Shown: positions 58,313-64,000 of the stretch, in pieces | Position numbering within the stretch: position 1 is the stretch's first letter | How the letters are laid out: the number at the start of each line of letters is the position of its first letter | Assembly: GCA_001516065.1 (NCBI GenBank) | Contig: LOEV01000123.1 | Span: 1-64,000, forward strand | Reading direction: 5' to 3' | From: Alphaproteobacteria bacterium BRH_c36 | GTDB lineage: Bacteria > Pseudomonadota > Alphaproteobacteria > Rhizobiales > Hyphomicrobiaceae | Length of the DNA: 64,000 nucleotides | Notes under the pieces: generated by a model | What the model was told of the DNA's origin: nothing | Databases searched by the model: none | The model's input: only the letters and a program-made list of their open reading frames with translations | Made by a program: the position numbers and the translations under genes

Positions 58313-58582
58313 ATGAAACATGCTACGCAAATAGCCCCACTCCAGCAGCGCAGAGAAGCGATCCAGCAGTGGCTCGACGACACGGCACCTTACGCCGACG
58401 TCGACCAGCGCCACCTCGATCAGGGCACACCCGAGCGTGCCTATTGGCACCTGGGTTACCAGGCGGCGCTCGCTGACATCATGGAGCAGCTCTTTACCGG
58501 TTCTGAATCGCCATACAGCGAGGACACACCCAGTTCGTCCCCTTCGGCCGATCCGGATGCAAATGGTTCCCAGGCGGCTTGA
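58313..58582 (+). CDS. Hypothetical 89-aa protein
   Basis: Compositionally plausible ORF (QQRREAIQQWLDDTAPYADVDQRHLDQGTPERAYWHLGYQAALADIMEQL). Confidence 0.6.
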   Translation: MKHATQIAPLQQRREAIQQWLDDTAPYADVDQRHLDQGTPERAYWHLGYQAALADIMEQLFTGSESPYSEDTPSSSPSADPDANGSQAA

Positions 58583-58841
58583 ACTTGTGGAACAGTTCAC
58601 AATGTGACTCGAATGTCTCCCGGTCGCTGGGAGTTTCCAGGTACTTGAAATAGGCGCTTGTCCCGATGAGTTCCCGCAGCGCGTTGCGCAGATCTCGATC
58701 GCTGCGTCCGACATGGGCAATTCTGAAGCGCCCGTCGAAATCCTCATGCCCCAGTGCAAAGACGCCTCTTTCGACCTCCAAGATCGCTCCATCGATGCCA
58801 TCCGCAGTCAGCCTGTAGGGTCCCTTCAGTCCGCTTTTCAC
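58494..58841 (-). CDS. Hypothetical protein, possible GIY-YIG-like fold
   Basis: GTG start; GVFALGHEDFDGRFRIAHVGRSDRDLRNALRELIGTSAYFKYLETPSDRETFESHCELFHKF; 89-bp convergent overlap with 58313..58582. Confidence 0.6.
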   Translation of the reverse strand: MKSGLKGPYRLTADGIDGAILEVERGVFALGHEDFDGRFRIAHVGRSDRDLRNALRELIGTSAYFKYLETPSDRETFESHCELFHKFKPPGNHLHPDRPKGTNWVCPRCMAIQNR

Positions 58842-58926
58842 TCGATGGTCTCCTCCGACAATTCCCGCTGCGCGGCAGCCCGCCCGCACGTCGGCTGTCG
58901 AAGCGGTTCACGGCCGGCGATGCAGG

Positions 58927-59382
58927 CTATTCCACTTTCTTCGCACATCTAACTTGCTCGACCGATATATAATTAATCTGATCGATAAGAGCCTCCTCGA
59001 CGATGTTCTCGCCCAGCGACCCATTCACTCGATCGAGTATTTCCTTCTTGATGTCATCCAGATCGCCAGGCCGTATCCCCCCCTTTTTCTGGTTGTAGAG
59101 GACGCGAAAAACCGAGTCGATGAAATGGGGCTCGACGCGTTCTGCGATGTGCTTGTCTCCGGTGTCGCGGATCCCGTAGACGAATTGCGCAACCACGTAT
59201 CCGTCGAGCTCTCCATCCCTGAGGACCGGCACCGACATCGGCAACATCTTCGAATAAGTGATGCCGCCGACGCGTACCGACATTGGGTCCCTTGCACCAG
59301 TGGCAAGCAGAAAATCTGCGCCGTAGATGCCGCCAAGCGTCGCCAGGCACACCCACACGCCGAGAATGATCTGCTGAATCAT
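58927..59382 (-). CDS. Membrane-anchored flagellar-cluster protein of unknown function (FliL-like layout)
   Basis: N-terminal TM MIQQIILGVWVCLATLGGIYGADFLL, soluble C-terminal domain; 4-bp overlap with upstream ORF. Confidence 0.7.
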   Translation of the reverse strand: MIQQIILGVWVCLATLGGIYGADFLLATGARDPMSVRVGGITYSKMLPMSVPVLRDGELDGYVVAQFVYGIRDTGDKHIAERVEPHFIDSVFRVLYNQKKGGIRPGDLDDIKKEILDRVNGSLGENIVEEALIDQINYISVEQVRCAKKVE

Positions 59383-59840
59383 TTCGCCCTGCCGCGCGTG
59401 GCATGGTGGACTGAATACGTGCCGTCGGAGTCGGACATATGGATCGCATTGCGAAGAATTTCTGAAACCTCCCGGACAGCTTCGAGCTGCCTCGACAGAA
59501 TTTCCGCGTTGGTCTTCACCGCTTCCCTGAGGGCTTGGATCCGCTCACCGGCACGCTCTGCGAGTTCCTGCGAACTCAATCCGCCGATGACTCTCTGCAG
59601 TTCAAGTAGCGCATGGTTCTTGCGCGCTATGTGCTCGCTGGCATCGACGACCGACCTCGTTCGCAGGCACTCATTCTCGAACTCGAGCGTCCTTTGCAGA
59701 CGAAGGAACAATTGCGGTATCGGATCGAACCGGTCGACCGAATCCTTGCCGCCGCCCTGATTTTCTCTCACTTCGAATTCCCCGCGATCGTTCCATACTA
59801 AACCTGCGAAGCAGGCCGCCTTCCATGCTGCACTGACCAA
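59379..59840 (-). CDS. Coiled-coil protein of unknown function (possible FlgN-like export chaperone)
   Basis: Helical ORF between flgJ-like and FliL-like genes; overlaps both. Confidence 0.55.
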   Translation of the reverse strand: MVSAAWKAACFAGLVWNDRGEFEVRENQGGGKDSVDRFDPIPQLFLRLQRTLEFENECLRTRSVVDASEHIARKNHALLELQRVIGGLSSQELAERAGERIQALREAVKTNAEILSRQLEAVREVSEILRNAIHMSDSDGTYSVHHATRGRAK

Positions 59841-60289
59841 GGACCGCCATCGGTATTCTCTGCCGATCGGCCCTTAGCATCACGGAACAACTGGAGATCG
59901 AGCGCCGGCCCGACCTCCTTTGCGATGTGCTCGGCAAGCATCGATCTCCACATGCGGCCGGCGGTTCCCTGACCGGTCAGGCTCTCACCTTGCTTGGATA
60001 GCATCACTTCAAGGACCGACTGCAGAAGCAGGCCCTGCAGCATGACCTCGGCACCCTGCGCCTTGGGCGCGGTATGCACTGCGCCGACGTGGGCAGCCTG
60101 CGTCGTCGATTTGGGCGGGTCGGCCGCTCCCGACTTCGCGGCAAGCGTATTGGCGAAGCTGCCGGCGTTAACCGCAGCGGGCGCGGCGGCGGCGGCTCGA
60201 CTCGCGTTGATCTCCTGCAATGGCAGAGACTGCGGACGCTGCCGGTGCGCTTCCTCGATCACTGACATTATGAGATCACCGGGAATCAT
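59798..60289 (-). CDS. Rod-binding FlgJ N-domain/CheL-like protein
   Basis: MLQGLLLQSVLEVMLSKQGESLTGQGTAGRMWRSMLAEHIAKEVG typical of rod-binding domain. Confidence 0.8.
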   Translation of the reverse strand: MIPGDLIMSVIEEAHRQRPQSLPLQEINASRAAAAAPAAVNAGSFANTLAAKSGAADPPKSTTQAAHVGAVHTAPKAQGAEVMLQGLLLQSVLEVMLSKQGESLTGQGTAGRMWRSMLAEHIAKEVGPALDLQLFRDAKGRSAENTDGGPWSVQHGRRPASQV

Positions 60290-60357
60290 CTGCCGCCTCC
60301 TGTGAATTGGAATTAGTCTGAAGGAGGAAGCTTGCAGGAAGCTTGCCGAGCGTCCTG

Positions 60358-60735
60358 TCAGTCGCGAACAGACCGCGTCGAAATTTCGTCGACGGTGGCT
60401 TGTTCAGACTTGCGGATTGCGGCGACGGCGGCTCCTGCAATATGTCGCCGCACGCGTTCCAGCTGCGCCTTGCGCGGAGCCGCGCCCTTTGCGCCTTCCG
60501 CAATCTCGACCTCGATCTGCTTCATAGCCGCGGCGAGGCGGACCGAGTTCGACAGCAAGTCTTTCATCAATCCAATCATGCATGGGTTCTCACTCGACAA
60601 CGCCTTCTGAATGGCATCTCGCCGCTCGGCGAGTTCGCTTCTGCGCGCGCGCAATTCCATCAATTTCAACTGGTCGGACCAGTAGAGGGAATCAAACAAC
60701 GATTCCAGCCGCCGCAGGCGCTGCATGACCGACAT
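60358..60735 (-). CDS. Coiled-coil FliJ-like hypothetical protein
   Basis: RLRRLESLFDSLYWSDQLKLMELRARRSELAERRDAIQKAL; 5 bp after fliR stop. Confidence 0.6.
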   Translation of the reverse strand: MSVMQRLRRLESLFDSLYWSDQLKLMELRARRSELAERRDAIQKALSSENPCMIGLMKDLLSNSVRLAAAMKQIEVEIAEGAKGAAPRKAQLERVRRHIAGAAVAAIRKSEQATVDEISTRSVRD

Positions 60736-60740
60736 GACGG

Positions 60741-61496
60741 TTAGCCCTCAATGATGAAGCTGCGGAAAACGGCAAAGTAAACAGCCATCATTTCCCCGAG
60801 CAGAAAATACAATAAGGACAGCCCGCCGGCGATCAGGAACGGGATCGATACAAAGTATGCCGGAATCTGCGGCACCATCTTGTTCACCAACCCGAAAAGC
60901 AGGTTGACGATGAGGCCATATGCGAGAAACGGACCTCCGATCTGCAGCACCAGGAGAAAACTCCGCGAGAGCGCACTTGCGATTTTCTCCAATGCTTCAC
61001 CCGGATCGATGCCGGAGCCGAACGGCAGATATTCGTAGCTCAAGACGAGCCCCCTCAGGACTTCCAGATGAAGATCAAGCAGGAAGAACAGAATGGTGGC
61101 TACCGAGGTGATGAACAAGGACAGCGAGGCCAGTGGCTCGTCAAGATCGGCGGGGATGCCCGGAAGTGTTCCCAGTCCGATGTACATGCCGATCGCCGTC
61201 GTCATGAACTGAAGCGCACTGAGAAACACACGAACGCTCAAGCCGAGCAGCACGCCAATCAGCGTCTCCGTTATGATGAGCTGGATCAAGCGCCCGCCAG
61301 TGGCCTCGCCAATGGATCTTTCGCTGGCATCCAGGATCAGGGGAGCCAGCGTCAGAGCAACGGCAAACGCAATGAACAGCCGGACCTGCATCGGCACTTG
61401 CGCCGATGCGAGGCCTGGTACCAGCAGCAGGCAACCGCCGATCCGGCAAAACAGGAGGAATGTGGGAATGACGTAGCCAGCAAGATCACCGATCAT
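60741..61496 (-). CDS. fliR: Flagellar biosynthetic protein FliR
   Basis: [40 protein letters not shown]; 4-bp overlap with flhA. Confidence 0.94.
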   Translation of the reverse strand: MIGDLAGYVIPTFLLFCRIGGCLLLVPGLASAQVPMQVRLFIAFAVALTLAPLILDASERSIGEATGGRLIQLIITETLIGVLLGLSVRVFLSALQFMTTAIGMYIGLGTLPGIPADLDEPLASLSLFITSVATILFFLLDLHLEVLRGLVLSYEYLPFGSGIDPGEALEKIASALSRSFLLVLQIGGPFLAYGLIVNLLFGLVNKMVPQIPAYFVSIPFLIAGGLSLLYFLLGEMMAVYFAVFRSFIIEG

Positions 61497-63592
61497 TTTG
61501 CGATCGTGCCCAACGCCCGCAGCTGAATGCCCTTGGCAATTTCGGTATTTGAAAGCACCGCAAGCGATGGGTACATTCTTTCGATCACCATTCGCACGTA
61601 AGGGCGCGAATCGGGCGCCGTCACGACGACGAATTGTTCGCCCTTGTCCATCAAGGACCGAATCACCCTAGTCGCTTCATTGCCGAATTCTTCAATCAGC
61701 CGCGGATCGATGTCGAACTCCACGATCTCCCCATTAGGTCCCCGCTTCAAAGCCTGGTGGAACGCCAAATCCCATTGCCCACCCAGCCTCAATACGCCGA
61801 GGACGCCGTCGCGCGACACCTCACCGCAAATCTGCTGGGATATCCGAATCCGAACGTGTTCGACGATCTGCTCGGCTCTGCGGGCATGCGGTGCGATCTC
61901 GGCGATAGCCTCGAGGATGAGGCTCAGGTTGCGTATCGAAACGCGCTCGGCCAACAACATTTTCAACACACCCTGAATTCCCGAATAGGAAATGTGCGTC
62001 GGCGTGAATTCGTCGAGAAGGCGCTTGTATTCAGGGGGCTGCGAATCCAGAAGCTTGCGCATGTGCTTGTAGGACAACAACTGCGCCAGATTGTTGCGAA
62101 TGACCTCACTGATGTGGGTCAGCAGCACGGACTGGGCATCGACAGGCGAAAATCCTTCCCTGCGAACCTCCTTGGCGTAGGCTTCAGGAATCCAGAATGC
62201 GCGCATCCCGAAGGCAGGCTCGCGCACTTCATCTCCCACTACGGCGGGAGGCTTAGCGTCACCCACGATCACAAGCACGTCCCCAATTCTTAAATCCTGC
62301 TTGGAAACAACCGTGCCGTGAATCTTGATGAGATAGGACTTTGGCGGCAGTGAAACATCGTCACTGAGCTGGATATCGGGAACGACGAATCCATACTCCT
62401 TGGCGAATTTCCGCCGCATCTTTCCGACGCGAAGCGCTAGCTCCTGCTTGCTTTGCAGCATCTCGTTGGCCAGATGGGTGCCGAAACAGACCTCAACCTC
62501 GGGCACCACCAGCGCATCCTGCACGGAGCCGCTTGCGCGAACCGCGGCCTCGCGTTCGGCCTCCACCTTTCGCGATGAAGCTTCCTGCGCCTTCTCCTTG
62601 CGCTGATTAAGCACGGCAAAGGACACGTACGCCAGAATGCACGCAAGAAGAGCGAACGGAAAAAACGGGAGGCCAGGAAGAACGGCGATAACAGCCATCA
62701 GTCCTGCGGACACCGTCAATGCCCTCGGATAGCCGCTGAGCTGATCGAGGATGGCGACGTCTGCTGAACCCTCGATACGACCTTTCGCGACGAGCAGTCC
62801 TGCGGCGAGCGAAACGATCAACGCCGGGATCTGCGACACAAGTCCATCGCCGACGGAAAGCTTGACGAAGACGTCGGCGGCTTCCGCAGCCGGCATGCCG
62901 TGCCGGAACACGCCGATAATGATGCCGCCGCCGATATTCACGGCCGTGATGATGAGCCCCGCGATCGCATCGCCGCGGACAAACTTCGAGGCGCCGTCCA
63001 TTGCTCCGAAGAAGGCACTTTCATGCTCAAGTTCCACGCGCCGGCGCCGCGCTTCTTGTTCGTCGATCATTCCAGCGGAAAGGTCTGCATCGATCGCCAT
63101 TTGTTTGCCGGGGACGGCATCGAGCGTGAACCTTGCTCCCACTTCGGCGATTCGTGTGGCACCCTTCGTGATAACCAGAAAGTTGACCGTCAGCAAAATG
63201 GCAAACACGATCAGACCGATTACGAAATCGCCGGCCATCACCATATTGGAAAAGCCGCCGATGACATAGCCGGCGGCGTTGTAGCCGCCGGCGCCTTCAG
63301 AAAGGATGAGCCGGGTCGTGGAAATGTTCAGAGACAGTCGCAGCATCACCGCAACCAAAAGGATCGTGGGGAACGCGGAGAATTCCAAGGGCCTGCGAAT
63401 CCACAAGGACACCATCAGGATAAGAACCGACAGGGCAATCGAGCAGGCCAGCCCCACGTCCACGAGAATCGCTGGCAGAGGCAAGAACAGAACACTGAGG
63501 ATGAATACTATGCCGATGGCGAAGCCGATGTCGCGGCCACCCTGCGACTGTCCGGCTGGCATGCGAATATCTTCAGTACCGCCGGCTGCCAT
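61493..63592 (-). CDS. flhA: Flagellar biosynthesis protein FlhA
   Basis: [54 protein letters not shown]; start trimmed to [14 protein letters not shown]. Confidence 0.96.
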   Translation of the reverse strand: MAAGGTEDIRMPAGQSQGGRDIGFAIGIVFILSVLFLPLPAILVDVGLACSIALSVLILMVSLWIRRPLEFSAFPTILLVAVMLRLSLNISTTRLILSEGAGGYNAAGYVIGGFSNMVMAGDFVIGLIVFAILLTVNFLVITKGATRIAEVGARFTLDAVPGKQMAIDADLSAGMIDEQEARRRRVELEHESAFFGAMDGASKFVRGDAIAGLIITAVNIGGGIIIGVFRHGMPAAEAADVFVKLSVGDGLVSQIPALIVSLAAGLLVAKGRIEGSADVAILDQLSGYPRALTVSAGLMAVIAVLPGLPFFPFALLACILAYVSFAVLNQRKEKAQEASSRKVEAEREAAVRASGSVQDALVVPEVEVCFGTHLANEMLQSKQELALRVGKMRRKFAKEYGFVVPDIQLSDDVSLPPKSYLIKIHGTVVSKQDLRIGDVLVIVGDAKPPAVVGDEVREPAFGMRAFWIPEAYAKEVRREGFSPVDAQSVLLTHISEVIRNNLAQLLSYKHMRKLLDSQPPEYKRLLDEFTPTHISYSGIQGVLKMLLAERVSIRNLSLILEAIAEIAPHARRAEQIVEHVRIRISQQICGEVSRDGVLGVLRLGGQWDLAFHQALKRGPNGEIVEFDIDPRLIEEFGNEATRVIRSLMDKGEQFVVVTAPDSRPYVRMVIERMYPSLAVLSNTEIAKGIQLRALGTIAK

Positions 63593-63660
63593 CGACGCCC
63601 TCCCAGAAAGCATTTTTTCTGCGCAGCGGGCGTCGAAGGAGATCTCCGATTGCCATTGCG

Positions 63661-63927
63661 CTAGAATCCGTTCTCGATGCGCGAGAAGCACATCTGCGCG
63701 AAAGCAAACACGACGCCGCCCATGAACGGCGCCGAGACGATCAACATGAAGAGGATCGCGATGATTTTGGGTATGAACGTCAGGGTCATCTCTTGAACCT
63801 GCGTCAATGCCTGGAGCAACGCGATCACAACACCGACGACGATGGCCGCAACGATAGCCGGGCTCGACGCAACGATAACCGCCCAGATCGCAGCCTGCGC
63901 GAGATCCAGCGCATCAGCTTCATTCAT
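63661..63927 (-). CDS. fliQ: Flagellar biosynthetic protein FliQ
   Basis: 88 aa; [38 protein letters not shown]. Confidence 0.95.
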   Translation of the reverse strand: MNEADALDLAQAAIWAVIVASSPAIVAAIVVGVVIALLQALTQVQEMTLTFIPKIIAILFMLIVSAPFMGGVVFAFAQMCFSRIENGF

Positions 63928-63936
63928 CGCAATGCA

Positions 63937-64000
63937 TCACGAGATCTTCACTCCCTCGACCATCGCGACCGTCTCGCCATCCCCGAGTATTGCGACCAGC
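63937..64000 (-). CDS. flgD: Probable C-terminus of FlgD hook-capping protein (truncated at window edge)
   Basis: Reverse-strand reading LVAILGDGETVAMVEGVKIS*; flgD precedes fliQ in rhizobial clusters. Confidence 0.5.
   Translation of the reverse strand, partial: LVAILGDGETVAMVEGVKIS

Overview
The window is a GC-rich alphaproteobacterial (Rhizobiales-like) chromosomal segment with two large functional blocks and a few accessory cassettes. (1) 0.4-3.2 kb: a RimK-type ATP-grasp ligase cassette (93-aa unknown protein, RimB-like retropepsin-fold protease, RimK, AstE/AspA-type deacylase). (2) 3.3-25.2 kb: a Paracoccus-like denitrification island. nirS-E-C-F-DL-G-H-J-N runs on the minus strand, followed by a diheme cytochrome c and a HemG-like flavodoxin. 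Divergent to it are nirI-nirX-nnrS-norCBQDEF, a small membrane protein, a DUF4202 gene and a Crp/Fnr (Dnr/NnrR-like) regulator. (3) 25.3-33.2 kb: small membrane proteins, a P1B-type ATPase with a TPCP motif and C-terminal hemerythrin-like domain, a secreted protein, an MlaE/MlaF/MCE transporter whose MCE protein carries a PqiC-like C-terminus, and a PilZ protein. (4) 33.2-64 kb: a rhizobial-type flagellar cluster (fliM, fliG, lytic transglycosylase, fliK, motC, motB, fliH-like, fliF, flagellin, fliP, fliL, flgH, motE, flgI, flgA, flgG, fliE, flgC, flgB, flhB, fliN, motA, DUF1217, flgF, fliI, flgJ-like, fliR, flhA, fliQ, partial flgD) with several uncharacterised genes and a GntR/UTRA regulator inside it. 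The most unusual non-coding signal is a dispersed family of hairpin elements with divergent but self-complementary stems and a shared ATCACACTAG-type flank. They occur in three intergenic arrays (about 28.5-28.8, 35.2-35.45 and 52.35-52.51 kb), two of which sit at the places where fliG/fliM and fliN/motA are separated. No tRNA, rRNA, CRISPR array, transposase or phage gene was recognised.
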